From: JAXGXJ01 sp040772905
GTDB taxonomy: Bacteria; Actinomycetota; Thermoleophilia; RBG-16-64-13
Length of the DNA: 64,000 nt
Assembly: GCA_040772905.1 (NCBI GenBank)
Contig: JAXGXJ010000006.1
Span: forward strand, 298,972 to 362,971
Direction of reading: 5' to 3'
Made by a program: the position numbers and the translations under genes. Position 1 is the first letter of the stretch. Each line of letters opens with the position of its first letter. This document shows positions 1 to 12,616 of this stretch, in pieces. The notes under the pieces were generated by a model. That model had not been told where the DNA came from. It made no database searches and worked only from the letters and a program-made list of their open reading frames with translations.

Positions 1-462
1 ACCGGTGTACGCCCGAGCGATACGGATAGCGTCCATGGTGGCTTCTGAACCGGAGTTCACGAAGCGCCATCTGGGCAGACGGAAGTTCTTCGCCAGATGC
101 TCGGCCACGATGACCGAATCCTCGGTGGGCAGGGCGAACTGGGTGCCCAACTGCGCACGTTTGACGATGGTCTCCACGATCTTGGGATGGGCGTGTCCCT
201 GCACCATACAGCCGAACCCGTTGTGGAAATCACTGATCTCGCGTCCGTCGACCGAGTAGATCTTGGAACCCTTCCCATGGGTGAAGTACACCGGGTACGG
301 GTCGCGCGCCTGGTAACTGGAGGAGACCCCGTTTACCAGGGTGCGCTCCGCCCGCTTGAAGAGCTCGTACGAGCGAGGCGTCTCCCGCTCCAGGCGGGCC
401 TCCTCGCGCGTGGTGAGTTCCTCCACCCGCGCGCGATCCACCTTTCCGCCCTCTGTTGCCAT
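1..462 (-). CDS. Class III PLP aminotransferase, N-terminal part (cut by window edge)
   Basis: The first 154 residues of a pyridoxal-phosphate aminotransferase; the rest lies beyond the left edge. Visible are a glutamate-1-semialdehyde-aminotransferase-like entry (YFTHGKGSKIYSVDGREISD, about residues 55-75), an HAHPKIVE stretch and the phosphate-binding FVNSGSEAT near residue 140. The PLP lysine is not in view. The ATG at 462 has AGGAGG seven bases upstream. It follows the saccharopine-dehydrogenase-like gene by 17 bases, so the two are probably cotranscribed, with the permease gene upstream. The family transfers amino groups to 2-oxoacids or shifts them within a molecule; context favours amino-acid breakdown over tetrapyrrole synthesis, since no heme gene is nearby. 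The substrate is unknown. Confidence 0.85.
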   Translation of the reverse strand, partial: MATEGGKVDRARVEELTTREEARLERETPRSYELFKRAERTLVNGVSSSYQARDPYPVYFTHGKGSKIYSVDGREISDFHNGFGCMVQGHAHPKIVETIVKRAQLGTQFALPTEDSVIVAEHLAKNFRLPRWRFVNSGSEATMDAIRIARAYTG

Positions 463-479
463 CGTCTCTCCTCCTATTC

Positions 480-1694
480 TCAAGCCCCCAGCTCTTGAAG
501 GCCCCAGGGGAAATCGTACTCGCCCATCTTCTCCATGAAGGGATCGGGATCGAACGCTTCCGGACCCAGCACGCCTGTGCCGGTCCACACGCCGCTATCC
601 AGCAATTCCCAGCCTATGACCGGATTGACCGCCGTCTGCCACACCACAGCCTGCACCCCGTAGTCGCGCATGCAGGTCTCGTTGTCTGCAACCTGATAGA
701 CGTACACCTGGCGCGGCTTGCCGTCCTTGGTGCCCTTCACCCAGGTGCCGGCGCAGGTCTTGCCGAACATCTGGTCGCCCAGATGGGCCGGGTCGGGCAG
801 ACACGCCGCCACCACGTCCCGCGGCGCCACCTTCACACCCTTCACGTCGATGGGGAAGCGGTTGTCGAGGCCCAGCATCTTGATGGTCTTGAGCACATTG
901 ATGAACTCATCACCCAAGCCGTACTTGAAGGTGACACGCTTGCACTTGATCCAGCGCGGCACCAAGAGCACCTCTTCATGTTCCACGTTCACGCACTCCA
1001 CCGCACCGATACCTTCGGGAAAAGTGAAGATCTCAGGCTCGGAGAAGGGTTGCGTGGTATGCCAGCCTTTTCCCTCCTCCCAAATGACCGGTGGATTGAG
1101 GCATTCCTCGATGGTGGTCCAGATGGAGAAGTTGGGCGCGAACTCGTAGCCCCTCACCTCGAGGTTGGCGCCGTCGCGCACCCCGATCTCGTCGATCTCG
1201 TCAAAGAGGTTCTTCTCGGCGTAGCGGGCGAAGACATCGGCCATGCCGGGCTCCACACCCAGGCCCACCACGGCCAATAGGCCCTTTTTCTCCCACTGCT
1301 CGGCACGCTCGAACTGGTAGTCGCCCAGCTTGACGCCGGGGGTGTTGAACGGGTCGGAGGGATGGGGGGTGGACAGGGTCATCGCCATGTCCATGTAGGT
1401 GCAGCCCACATTGTATGCGGCGTCGAATATTGCCTCGTTGAACACCGGGTCGACTGCGTTGTGGATGAGGTCGACACCGTGCTTCTTGGCCAGAGCCTCG
1501 ATCTGGGCCTGGTCGCCGGCATCGATGAACTCCACAGGCATGCGCTCGTCACTCGCCCCCACCTTGGCCTGCACCTCCTTGGCCCGGTCGAGGTTGTAGT
1601 CGCAGAGGACGAGCTTCTCCACCCAGGGTCTGTCCTTGGCGATAACGGCGATGGCCTCACCCACGCCGCCCACGCCCACCAGCAACACCTTCAT
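480..1694 (-). CDS. Saccharopine dehydrogenase-like NAD(P)-dependent oxidoreductase
   Basis: A 404-residue cytoplasmic oxidoreductase. An N-terminal Rossmann fold is shown by VGVGGVGEAIA at residues 5-15 and an acidic residue ending strand two (LCDYNL). The body carries the family's features (HNAVDPVFNEAIFDAA, VVGLGVEPGMADVFARYA). Family members reduce or oxidise C-N bonds of amino acids, such as saccharopine or carboxynorspermidine, or act on related substrates. The ATG at 1694 is preceded by TAGGAGG; an in-frame upstream extension lacks a ribosome site and family similarity. It sits between an amino-acid permease and a class III aminotransferase on one strand, so a role in breakdown or interconversion of an imported amino acid or polyamine is likely. 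The exact substrate cannot be read from the sequence. Confidence 0.85.
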   Translation of the reverse strand: MKVLLVGVGGVGEAIAVIAKDRPWVEKLVLCDYNLDRAKEVQAKVGASDERMPVEFIDAGDQAQIEALAKKHGVDLIHNAVDPVFNEAIFDAAYNVGCTYMDMAMTLSTPHPSDPFNTPGVKLGDYQFERAEQWEKKGLLAVVGLGVEPGMADVFARYAEKNLFDEIDEIGVRDGANLEVRGYEFAPNFSIWTTIEECLNPPVIWEEGKGWHTTQPFSEPEIFTFPEGIGAVECVNVEHEEVLLVPRWIKCKRVTFKYGLGDEFINVLKTIKMLGLDNRFPIDVKGVKVAPRDVVAACLPDPAHLGDQMFGKTCAGTWVKGTKDGKPRQVYVYQVADNETCMRDYGVQAVVWQTAVNPVIGWELLDSGVWTGTGVLGPEAFDPDPFMEKMGEYDFPWGLQELGA

Positions 1695-1726
1695 CCGGAA
1701 CCTCCTAGAGCCGTGAGTTGGAAGTG

Positions 1727-3436
1727 CTAATCCACGGACGCCGGCAGCGTCGTGCGCTTCCTCGGTTCGAGTTTGAGGGCAGCCACAGTGCAACCGACGG
1801 CGATAGCCGCAAAGACTATCGCGATGACCAAAATGGCGGTCAGCATGGTGTCGAAGTTGCCCAGGAAGCCGGAGAGGTAGGAGTCAGCGTAGGTCTCGGC
1901 GTAGTACTCCTCCGCCCAATCTCCCTCAAACCACCTCAGCCAGGGAAGCGACACGAAACCCACTGCGGCGAAGCCGTAGAAGACGCCGGCTATGCGCTTC
2001 AGGTCGCCCACGGCAAGACGCGTCCGCGGGTTGAGCGGATGCTTCACCGGGTCCTTCTTGGCAAGACCGCCGTATCGCCACTTCCAGATGACGTACACCA
2101 CCGGCCCGGTAAGAATGCCGAGCAGGCCGCCGATGAAGTAGTCGGTGCCGTTGATGAAGAAAGACGCCACCCCGATGATGATGGGTATGACGCACAGCAG
2201 CACGAGGAAGGGGAACCCTCCGCGGATCTTGAACTTGTACGCTTCCGCGGGAAGCCGCTTCCTGAGGATCATCGCCGAGATGTAGACCATGATGTACGAC
2301 GAGATCAGCAGGAACACATCCACGATGACGACCGTGGTGAACGCGAAGTTGCACAGGACCAGGTTGACCAGAGCGACGGACAGCACGGCGACGTAGGGCA
2401 CGCCGTGCTTCTTGTCGACCTTGACCAGCACCGGCGGCGCCAGATTGTCCTCAGCCAGCGCGAAGAACCCTCGCGATCCCGACGCGATGTATGTGTTGTA
2501 GATAGAACATTGGGCCAGGACAGCGATGATGATGAAGAAGATGCCGAACCCTGCCCCCCAGAAGGTGGTCACCACACTCGCATACCCGATGCTCTCCGCG
2601 GTGGTGCCCCACTCCTCCCACGAGCCTATGGAGGCAAGACCAGCCATGGTCGGCAGTATGTAGACGGCCATGATGAGAGGGATGGTGATAAGGGTGGCCT
2701 TGGGGATCACCTGCGGGTTCTTGAGCTCTCCGGCGATTGTGGACATGGATTCGTAGCCCGAGTACATCCACATCCCAATGGCGAGGCCCGCGCCGATGAA
2801 CATGATCCACTCTGCGAAGCCGATACCCGCGACTCCCATGATCTCGCCGTGTGAGGTGAAGGGCTCGAACGGGTTCCCGCTCCAGTTCATGAAGCCGGCG
2901 ATGGCGACGATGGCAAATGCCGCGATGACGAGCACGGACAGGATGGTGGTGATGATGCCGACGTCCTTCACGCCGCGGATGTTGATGTAAGTGAAGATGA
3001 GGATCATGGCGGCTTTCGCCGCGAACTCCTCGTAGCCGTTCAAGTTCCACTGTGATGCCAGGTAGCCGCCGGCCAGGATCACGTACAGGGTGTTGTCGAT
3101 GTAGACCGAGATGGTCCTCCACCAACCGGCCTGAAAGCCCCAGAACTCGCCCAGCGCTTCCTGCACCCACTTGTAGTAGCCGCCCTCCTGAGGCCTGGCG
3201 GAGCCGAGTTCCGAGGCCACCAAGCCAAAGGGCAGCCCCCACACGAAGGGAAGCACCATGAGCATCACCAGCGTGAGGCCCGCACCCGAGGCGGGGATCA
3301 TCTCTTCGATGCCATAGGCCCCCGCGGCCACGAGAGAGAAGATCATGAAGACGACGGTCGAGACGCGAAGATCGTGCTGTCTGAGCCCGTGCGCACCGAC
3401 GTCGATCTGCTCCGCGCGTTCATCGACTCTAGCCAC
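1727..3436 (-). CDS. APC-family amino acid/polyamine permease
   Basis: A 569-residue integral membrane protein of the amino acid-polyamine-organocation superfamily. It shows the broken first helix (LVAAGAYGIEEMIPASGAG), the ELGSARPQEGGYYKWV segment after helix 2, and a dozen or more hydrophobic segments. The extended C-terminal tail has an extra membrane segment near residues 510-550. The start chosen is the GTG at 3436, which has AGGAGG seven to eight bases upstream; the longer open frame to 3550 has no such site. It is the first gene of a probable three-gene minus-strand operon with the saccharopine-dehydrogenase-like and aminotransferase genes. It probably imports or exchanges their amino-acid or polyamine substrate. 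Substrate and direction of transport are not determined. Confidence 0.87.
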   Translation of the reverse strand: MARVDERAEQIDVGAHGLRQHDLRVSTVVFMIFSLVAAGAYGIEEMIPASGAGLTLVMLMVLPFVWGLPFGLVASELGSARPQEGGYYKWVQEALGEFWGFQAGWWRTISVYIDNTLYVILAGGYLASQWNLNGYEEFAAKAAMILIFTYINIRGVKDVGIITTILSVLVIAAFAIVAIAGFMNWSGNPFEPFTSHGEIMGVAGIGFAEWIMFIGAGLAIGMWMYSGYESMSTIAGELKNPQVIPKATLITIPLIMAVYILPTMAGLASIGSWEEWGTTAESIGYASVVTTFWGAGFGIFFIIIAVLAQCSIYNTYIASGSRGFFALAEDNLAPPVLVKVDKKHGVPYVAVLSVALVNLVLCNFAFTTVVIVDVFLLISSYIMVYISAMILRKRLPAEAYKFKIRGGFPFLVLLCVIPIIIGVASFFINGTDYFIGGLLGILTGPVVYVIWKWRYGGLAKKDPVKHPLNPRTRLAVGDLKRIAGVFYGFAAVGFVSLPWLRWFEGDWAEEYYAETYADSYLSGFLGNFDTMLTAILVIAIVFAAIAVGCTVAALKLEPRKRTTLPASVD

Positions 3437-3736
3437 GAGGTGCCCTCCTTTACGGCCGGTCCCACAAGCGCCCCACGGATCCCCCGCGACGTGGGCGCCC
3501 ATGAGCACTGCCGATGAGTCGCAGGTTGCTTCGGGCGTATGCCGCGGCACAGACGAGTCAAGCGTAGCACTTCAAGACCTGGTACGGAATCCGGTTGTAT
3601 GACCGCCCCAGAAGCGTAGATGCCGACACGTCCCTCCACTAGTAGAATGAGGATGATCCGAACGATGCCGAGCGGCATACCCAGGTGCTTGGCAGCGGCG
3701 GAACGGTGTCGTGCTGGCGCGTATGAGGAGGGCCCC
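3437..3736. other. 300-bp divergent intergenic region
   Basis: This stretch separates the permease (minus) from the aldehyde ferredoxin oxidoreductase operon (plus) and must hold promoters for both. A TAGAAT hexamer at about 3646-3651 could be a -10 element for the plus-strand operon, but I see no convincing -35 box at the right distance. No RNA gene, repeat or convincing small ORF was seen. Confidence 0.4.
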
Positions 3737-5545
3737 TTGGACTTCTATCGAGGCCGGGTACTGCGGGTAGACCTGACACACATGACGGCGGCGGTGGAAC
3801 CCCTCGACATGGAGTGGGCGGAGCGCTACTTGGGGGGCAAAGGGCTTCTCATGCGCTACATGTGGGAGTACGTCCCTGCGGGGGTCGATCCCTGGGCGGC
3901 GGAGAACCCGGTGTTCCTGGTGACCGGACCGTTCGCCGGCACCAACATCAGCACCGCCTCGCGGCTGGTGGTGGGCGCCAAGAGTCCCACCACGGGCATC
4001 CTGGACGACAGCTACGTGGGAGGCTCGTTCGCACCGGAACTGAAGTTCGCCGGCTACGACATCGTGATCATCCAAGGAGCCGCCCGATCGCCCACAGTGG
4101 TCTCCATCGTGGACGACGAGGTGGAGTTCATCCCCGCCGAGAACAGGTACTGGGGATTGGAGACCTCGCAGACCGAAGAAGCGCTCCGGAACGATCTCCA
4201 TCCGCTGGTCAAAGTCCTCTCCATCGGTCCGGGTGGCGAGAACCGAGTGCCGTGGGCCTGCCTCAGCACCGACCAGTTCCACAAGGCCGGACGAGGCGGA
4301 CACGGAGCCCTCTTCGGCGCCAAAAACCTCAAGGCCGTCGCGGTGAGAGGCACGGGTTCGGTGTCGGTGGGCGACGCCCGAGCCTTCTTGGCTGAGGCCG
4401 CCCGTCTGCATGCGGACTACGTGCTCACCGACGCCAATCTTTGGGCCAACGAGGAGGGCACGCCCATCCTGGTCGACCCGGTGAACGGTGCGGGGGCCAT
4501 ACCCACACGCAACTGGTCGGCGGGCAGCTTCGAGCAGGTGGAGGGCATCAACTCCGAGGCCTTTCAGAAGATCAAGACAGGCAATCGCGGCTGCTATCAA
4601 TGCGCGCTCTCCTGCCGGCAGGTGCACGAGGTGGGAGGCGTCAGGAGCGAGGGTCCCGAGTTCGAGACCATCGCTCTGTGTGGGGCGAACTGCGGCATGG
4701 GCGACATCGAAGCCCTGATGCGCTTCAACCAGGAGTGCGACGAGTTCGGCCTGGATACCATCTCCACCGGCTCGGTGGTGGCTCTGGCCATGGACATGAC
4801 CGAGAGAGGCATCGCCGACTTCGGGGTGCGCTTCGGCGAGCCGGAGGGCTACGTGCGCATGCCCGAGCTCATCGCCCGCCGGGAGGGAGCGGGCGCCGAG
4901 CTGGCGCTCGGCGCCCGTGCGCTGGCCGCGAAGTACGGCGTGCCCGAGTTGGCCATGGAGGTGAAGAACCTGGAACTGCCGGGATACGACCCTCGCGGCT
5001 CCTTCGGCATGAGCCTCGCCTACGCCACCTCCGACCGGGGCGGCTGCCATATGCGCACGTACCCCGTGGCTGACGAGATACTCGAGGGTTCGCGGCCCGC
5101 GGACAGCCTGGAGGGGAAGGCGGCCCAGGTCATCGGAGGCCGTGTGGCCGACGGGTTCATCGGGCAGAACTTCAGCTCGGTCAAGTTCAGCGGTATCTGG
5201 TGCGATTTCTGGGCGGTCGATCCCGAGCAGCTGGGCAGGATGCTGCGCTGGGTATGGCCCAAGGAATGGACCGAGGACGAAATCATGGAGATGGGCGAAC
5301 GCATCTGGAACCTGGGCCGGCTCTTCAACCTGCGCGAGGGTGTGGAGACCGACTCTCTGCCCCGCAGGCTCTACGACCCGGCCCACGCCTTCAGCGACGG
5401 CCCCTCGGCTGGGAAAGCCATCGGTGAGGAGGCGTTCCAGGACGCACTCCGCGAGTACTACCGGTTGCGCGGCTGGGATGAACAAGGTGTGCCCACCGAG
5501 GCCAAGCTGGCCCAAGTGGGAGTGGATGTCCGACTTCCATCCTGA
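3737..5545 (+). CDS. Aldehyde ferredoxin oxidoreductase family tungsten/molybdenum enzyme
   Basis: 602 residues, the normal length for the family, which oxidises aldehydes to acids with ferredoxin using a W- or Mo-bis-pterin and one [4Fe-4S] cluster. The start YRGRVLRVDLT, the AGRGGHGALFGAKNLKAV pterin-binding block and the CX2CX3C motif at residues 286, 289 and 293 are all present. The fourth cysteine is at about 489 (SGIWCDFW). In the archaeal enzyme I recall 288, 291, 295 and 494, so spacing is conserved. The TTG at 3737 was chosen because GAGGAGG lies just upstream and the family's N-terminus begins there; an open frame extends to 3620 without family similarity. It leads an operon with a ferredoxin, a MoaD protein and a nitroreductase. 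Members include aldehyde, formaldehyde and benzoyl-CoA-reductase-type subunits, so the substrate is open. Confidence 0.9.
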   Translation: MDFYRGRVLRVDLTHMTAAVEPLDMEWAERYLGGKGLLMRYMWEYVPAGVDPWAAENPVFLVTGPFAGTNISTASRLVVGAKSPTTGILDDSYVGGSFAPELKFAGYDIVIIQGAARSPTVVSIVDDEVEFIPAENRYWGLETSQTEEALRNDLHPLVKVLSIGPGGENRVPWACLSTDQFHKAGRGGHGALFGAKNLKAVAVRGTGSVSVGDARAFLAEAARLHADYVLTDANLWANEEGTPILVDPVNGAGAIPTRNWSAGSFEQVEGINSEAFQKIKTGNRGCYQCALSCRQVHEVGGVRSEGPEFETIALCGANCGMGDIEALMRFNQECDEFGLDTISTGSVVALAMDMTERGIADFGVRFGEPEGYVRMPELIARREGAGAELALGARALAAKYGVPELAMEVKNLELPGYDPRGSFGMSLAYATSDRGGCHMRTYPVADEILEGSRPADSLEGKAAQVIGGRVADGFIGQNFSSVKFSGIWCDFWAVDPEQLGRMLRWVWPKEWTEDEIMEMGERIWNLGRLFNLREGVETDSLPRRLYDPAHAFSDGPSAGKAIGEEAFQDALREYYRLRGWDEQGVPTEAKLAQVGVDVRLPS

Positions 5546-5564
5546 GAGTGAGAAAGGCCACGTC

Positions 5565-6041
5565 ATGCCTCATGTGATGATCGACAGTAGGAAGTGCACG
5601 GGCTGCCACATGTGCGAACTGGCCTGCTCCGCTTGGCACGAGGGCGCGTATCGCCCCTCGGTGTCCCGGCTGGCCGTGGACGTGAACCCCACCACCATAT
5701 CGGTGAAGGGACGCACCTGTCTGCAGACCGCCTGCGCCAAGTGCGAGGAGGTCTGCCCGGTCGAGGCCATCCGGCGCGAGGAGATCACCGTGCGCATCCC
5801 CGGGGCCGAGCCCACTGTCGGCCTGGTATTGCGCGTGGATGAGGCGCTCTGCACGAACTGCGGCTCCTGCTACGACGTCTGCCCCAACGGCGTGATCTTC
5901 GAGCACCCCGAACGCCATGTGGCCGTCAAGTGCGACCTTTGTGACGGCGATCCTCAGTGTGTGGCGTTCTGCCAGAACCCGCACATCCTAGCCGTGAACC
6001 TGCGCCTCAGTAAGGCCGAGCGAACGGCGAGCGTCGGCTGA
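5565..6041 (+). CDS. Poly-[4Fe-4S] ferredoxin, electron partner of the aldehyde oxidoreductase
   Basis: A 158-residue cytoplasmic iron-sulfur protein of the HycB/DmsB type. Cysteine groups include CTGCHMCELAC near residue 10, CAKCEEVCP near 60, CTNCGSCYDVCP near 100 and CDLCDGDPQC near 125, enough for three to four [4Fe-4S] clusters. It begins 20 bases after the aldehyde oxidoreductase gene. Such proteins pass electrons between that enzyme and ferredoxin or another acceptor. The ATG at 5565 gives the family-typical start in which the first cysteine group follows about ten residues; the ribosome site (AGAAAGG) is moderate. There is no signal peptide, consistent with a cytoplasmic complex. Confidence 0.88.
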   Translation: MPHVMIDSRKCTGCHMCELACSAWHEGAYRPSVSRLAVDVNPTTISVKGRTCLQTACAKCEEVCPVEAIRREEITVRIPGAEPTVGLVLRVDEALCTNCGSCYDVCPNGVIFEHPERHVAVKCDLCDGDPQCVAFCQNPHILAVNLRLSKAERTASVG

Positions 6042-6087
6042 TCTGAAGTAGTCCTGGGGAGCCCGACGGAGTCTAAGGAGCGCGATC

Positions 6088-6357
6088 ATGGCCCGTGCAC
6101 ACGTACGCCTGCCGGTGGGACTCGTGGCTCCGGGCGGAGAGTCGCGCCTGGAGTGTGAGGGCGACACCGTACGTGGGGCCCTGGAAGACTGCTTGTCGAA
6201 GGAGCCGCGGCTGAAGAGCCGTGTCTTCCGTGAAGACGGCTCACTGTGGGTGGGCGTCTTCCTGAACGGTATGAATGTGCGCCGGCTCGGAGGTCTCGAC
6301 CAGCCGCTCGCGGATGGTGATGAGATCAGGATAATGCCCCCCATCGCCGGAGGATGA
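6088..6357 (+). CDS. MoaD/ThiS-family sulfur carrier protein
   Basis: An 89-residue ubiquitin-like protein ending in Gly-Gly, the thiocarboxylated tail with which MoaD supplies sulfur to make the dithiolene of molybdopterin. The length, the hydrophobic patch DGDEIRIMPPIAGG and the alternating strands fit the family. The ATG at 6088 has AAGGAG upstream. Its place between the ferredoxin and nitroreductase genes suggests a dedicated copy for the tungsten/molybdenum enzyme of this operon rather than the general housekeeping gene. No MoaE partner is in the window. Confidence 0.85.
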   Translation: MARAHVRLPVGLVAPGGESRLECEGDTVRGALEDCLSKEPRLKSRVFREDGSLWVGVFLNGMNVRRLGGLDQPLADGDEIRIMPPIAGG

Positions 6358-6360
6358 ACA

Positions 6361-6873
6361 GTGGATTTTCTTGCACTCGTGACACGACGCTACTCGGTGC
6401 GCGACTACCAAGACCGCGACGTGGAGGCCGACACGCTGGCCAGGGTCTTGGAGGCCGTCCGCCTGGCCCCCTCGGGTTCGAACCGGCAGCCCTGGCGTTT
6501 CGTGGTGGTGCGCGACGCAGAGACCCGCCGCCGCCTCATCCCCGCCTGCGCGGGCCAACACCACGTGGGAGAGGCGCCGGTGGTCGTCGCCGGAGTGGGC
6601 CTGATGCCCGAGCGCGTCATGCGCTGCGGGGTGCCGGGTGATCCAGTGGATGTGGCCATCGCCATGGAGCATCTTGCCCTGGCCGCGGCCGCCGAAGGCC
6701 TGGGGACCTGCTGGATAGGCGCCTTCTACCAGGACCAGGTGCGGGAGATACTCGGCATTCCCGCCGAGTTCAAGGTCATCGAACTCATGACTCTGGGCTA
6801 CCCGGCAGGCAGCGCCCGGCCCAAGAGCCGCAAGCCGCTGGACGAGATCGTCTGCTACGACCGCTGGACCTAG
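6361..6873 (+). CDS. Nitroreductase-family FMN oxidoreductase
   Basis: 170 residues of the nitroreductase/FMN reductase fold. Visible are the FMN-binding RRYSVRDYQD near the start, LAPSGSNRQPWRFVVVRD around residues 36-53, and GTCWIGAFYQDQVREILGIP near 115. The start is GTG at 6361, three bases after the moaD stop; the ribosome site GGAGG lies inside the last codons of moaD, so translation is probably coupled. Family members use NAD(P)H to reduce nitro, quinone or enone groups or act on flavins. Here it may connect NAD(P)H to the operon's electron chain; that role is inferred from position only. Confidence 0.85.
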   Translation: MDFLALVTRRYSVRDYQDRDVEADTLARVLEAVRLAPSGSNRQPWRFVVVRDAETRRRLIPACAGQHHVGEAPVVVAGVGLMPERVMRCGVPGDPVDVAIAMEHLALAAAAEGLGTCWIGAFYQDQVREILGIPAEFKVIELMTLGYPAGSARPKSRKPLDEIVCYDRWT

Positions 6874-6899
6874 AGGCCGGCGAAGGTCTGGAATGAGGC

Positions 6900-6929
6900 G
6901 GGGGCCGGACCGTACCCGGTCCGGCCCCC
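6900..6929. terminator. Bidirectional terminator hairpin between convergent genes
   Basis: A perfect 13-bp stem (GGGGGCCGGACCG and its complement) around a 4-base loop. It lies between the nitroreductase end (6873) and the nifJ end (6988). There is no T-tract on either side, as is common in high-GC genomes. Confidence 0.75.
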
Positions 6930-6987
6930 GGCCGTCCTCGCGTCTCACCTGTGTCGGCGTGCCCTCTGCGAGCCCCCGACTATGGCG

Positions 6988-10662
<3,675 letters not shown>

Positions 10663-10923
10663 CAAACGCCTTTCTGGTCACGTCAGCTGGACAAGGTCAG
10701 CCCTTGTGGGCACTGGAGCAGACCTGCCGTAAGCCCGCCCGCAGAAGCGAGGAGAACACAGGGGATACTCCTCCTATGATGGCAATTATCCATGAAAGGC
10801 CTGAAGACCGCTAGTGTTTCTTGAAAAATTTGGGATATCGTTCCGGCTGATGGGATTGCTGCTCCCAAGGCCGGGGGTCCGGCCCTGTGTCATCATATCC
10901 ACGTCCATCGCGAGGAGGCCCTG

Positions 10924-12558
10924 ATGCCCATAACCGAAATACTCGCCCGCAACGCGTCGCTCTACGCAGACGAGGTCTGCTTGGTGGAGCTCAACCCGTG
11001 CCTGGAGGAGAAGCGGGAGATCACGTGGCGAGAGTATGAACTCATCGAGACGAACCCCACCATCCATTCCCGGCGCGAGATCACCTGGCGTCAGTTCGAC
11101 GAAGCCGCCAACCGATTTGCGAACCTGCTCATCAGCCGCGGCTTGGGCAAGGGCAACAAGGTGGCCCTCCTGTTGATGAACTGCCTGGAGTGGCTGCCCA
11201 TCTACTTCGGCATCCTCAAGAGTGGCGCGGTAGCCGTGCCCATGAACTATCGCTACAGCGCGGACGAGATCGAGTACTGCCTCAAGCTGAGCGAGTCCGA
11301 CGCGCTGGTGTTCGGGCCCGAGTTCATCGGCCGTGTGGAGGCCATCGCCGACCGCATCCCCCAGGTGGATCAACGTTTCTTCGTGGACAGTTGCACTCCC
11401 ACGTTCGCCGAGAGTTACTGGGAATGTGTAGCTTTGTGCTCGTCGGAGGCGCCGGCCGTCGACATCAGCGACGACGAGGACGCGGCCATCTACTTCTCAT
11501 CCGGAACCACGGGTTTCCCCAAGGCCATCCTGCATGACCACCGCAGCATCCTCTCCGCCTGCGTGGTGGAGCAGCAACATCACGGGCAGACCCGTGACGA
11601 CGTGTTCCTGTGCATCCCGCCGCTGTATCACACGGGCGCGAAGATGCACTGGTTCGGCAGCCTGCTGGCGGGCAGCCGGGCGGTCTTGCTGAGAGGCGTG
11701 AAGCCGCAATGGATCCTGGAGGCCGTGTCTGACGAGGGCGTGACCATCGTCTGGCTGCTGGTGCCCTGGGCCAGTGACCTGTTGCACGCCATCGAGGCCG
11801 GCGACGTCGACCTGGGCAAGTACGAACTCGAACAATGGCGCATGATGCACATCGGCGCACAGCCCGTGCCGCCCAGCCTCATCCACACGTGGAAGAAGTA
11901 CTTCCCCGACCATCTCTACGACACTAACTACGGGCTCAGCGAGTCCATCGGCCCGGGATGCGTCCATCTGGGCATCGAGAACATCCACAAGGTCGGCGCC
12001 ATCGGCAAGGCAGGCTACGGCTGGGAGACCATGATCGTGGATGACGCCGGTCAGCCGGTGCCGCGGGGCGCGGTAGGCGAACTCGCGGTGAAGGGCGCCG
12101 GGGTCATGAAGGGCTACTACAACGACCCCGAGGCGACCGCGGCCGTCCTCAAGGACGGCTGGCTCCTCACCGGCGACATGGCCCGCGAGGACGAGGAGGG
12201 GTTCATCTATCTGGTCGACCGCAAGAAGGACGTCATCATCACGGGTGGAGAGAACCTCTACCCCGTGCAGATCGAGGACTTCCTGCATCACCATCCCGAC
12301 ATCAAGGACGTGGCCGTCATCGGGCTCCCCGACGAGCGCCTGGGCGAGATCGCAGCTGCCATCATCGAGGTGAAACGCGGCCACAAGCTGGAGGAGGCCG
12401 CCGTCATGAAGTTCTGCTCCGAGCTGCCCCGCTACAAGCGCCCACGGAAGATCATCTTCGCCAAGGTGCCCCGGAACGCCACAGGCAAGATCGAGAAGCC
12501 CAAACTGCGCGAGCAGTACGCGGGCGGCAGCGTGGTGGAAAAGCAGATCCAAGGCTGA
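10924..12558 (+). CDS. AMP-forming acyl-CoA synthetase (ANL superfamily)
   Basis: A 544-residue adenylate-forming CoA ligase activating a carboxylic acid through an acyl-AMP. The A3 P-loop YFSSGTTGFPKAILHDH is near residue 190, the A5-type YGLSESIG near 330, the A7 LLTGDMAREDEEG near 415 and the DRKKDVIITGGENLYP hinge near 430. The catalytic lysine motif PRNATGKIEKPKL is near the C-terminus. The ATG at 10924 follows GAGGAGG by five bases. The N-terminus carries two similar REITWR segments 25 residues apart, which I recall from other members of this subfamily. Likely acids are medium-chain or aromatic; no adjacent gene fixes the substrate. It is divergent from nifJ. Confidence 0.9.
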   Translation: MPITEILARNASLYADEVCLVELNPCLEEKREITWREYELIETNPTIHSRREITWRQFDEAANRFANLLISRGLGKGNKVALLLMNCLEWLPIYFGILKSGAVAVPMNYRYSADEIEYCLKLSESDALVFGPEFIGRVEAIADRIPQVDQRFFVDSCTPTFAESYWECVALCSSEAPAVDISDDEDAAIYFSSGTTGFPKAILHDHRSILSACVVEQQHHGQTRDDVFLCIPPLYHTGAKMHWFGSLLAGSRAVLLRGVKPQWILEAVSDEGVTIVWLLVPWASDLLHAIEAGDVDLGKYELEQWRMMHIGAQPVPPSLIHTWKKYFPDHLYDTNYGLSESIGPGCVHLGIENIHKVGAIGKAGYGWETMIVDDAGQPVPRGAVGELAVKGAGVMKGYYNDPEATAAVLKDGWLLTGDMAREDEEGFIYLVDRKKDVIITGGENLYPVQIEDFLHHHPDIKDVAVIGLPDERLGEIAAAIIEVKRGHKLEEAAVMKFCSELPRYKRPRKIIFAKVPRNATGKIEKPKLREQYAGGSVVEKQIQG

Positions 12559-12616
12559 GACATCGCGGCCGACTCACACGGCAGCCGCGTGAAGACTGCA
12601 TCGGCTGCGGCACGAC

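Noticed and set aside
1..462. hemL (glutamate-1-semialdehyde aminomutase)
   Set aside because: Class III enzymes share these motifs, and the operon context (permease, dehydrogenase) does not support tetrapyrrole synthesis. The diagnostic C-terminal part is outside the window.
10663..10923. A riboswitch or leader RNA between nifJ and the acyl-CoA ligase gene
   Set aside because: Only a 6-bp GGCCGG/CCGGCC hairpin was seen near 10870, with no known riboswitch core.
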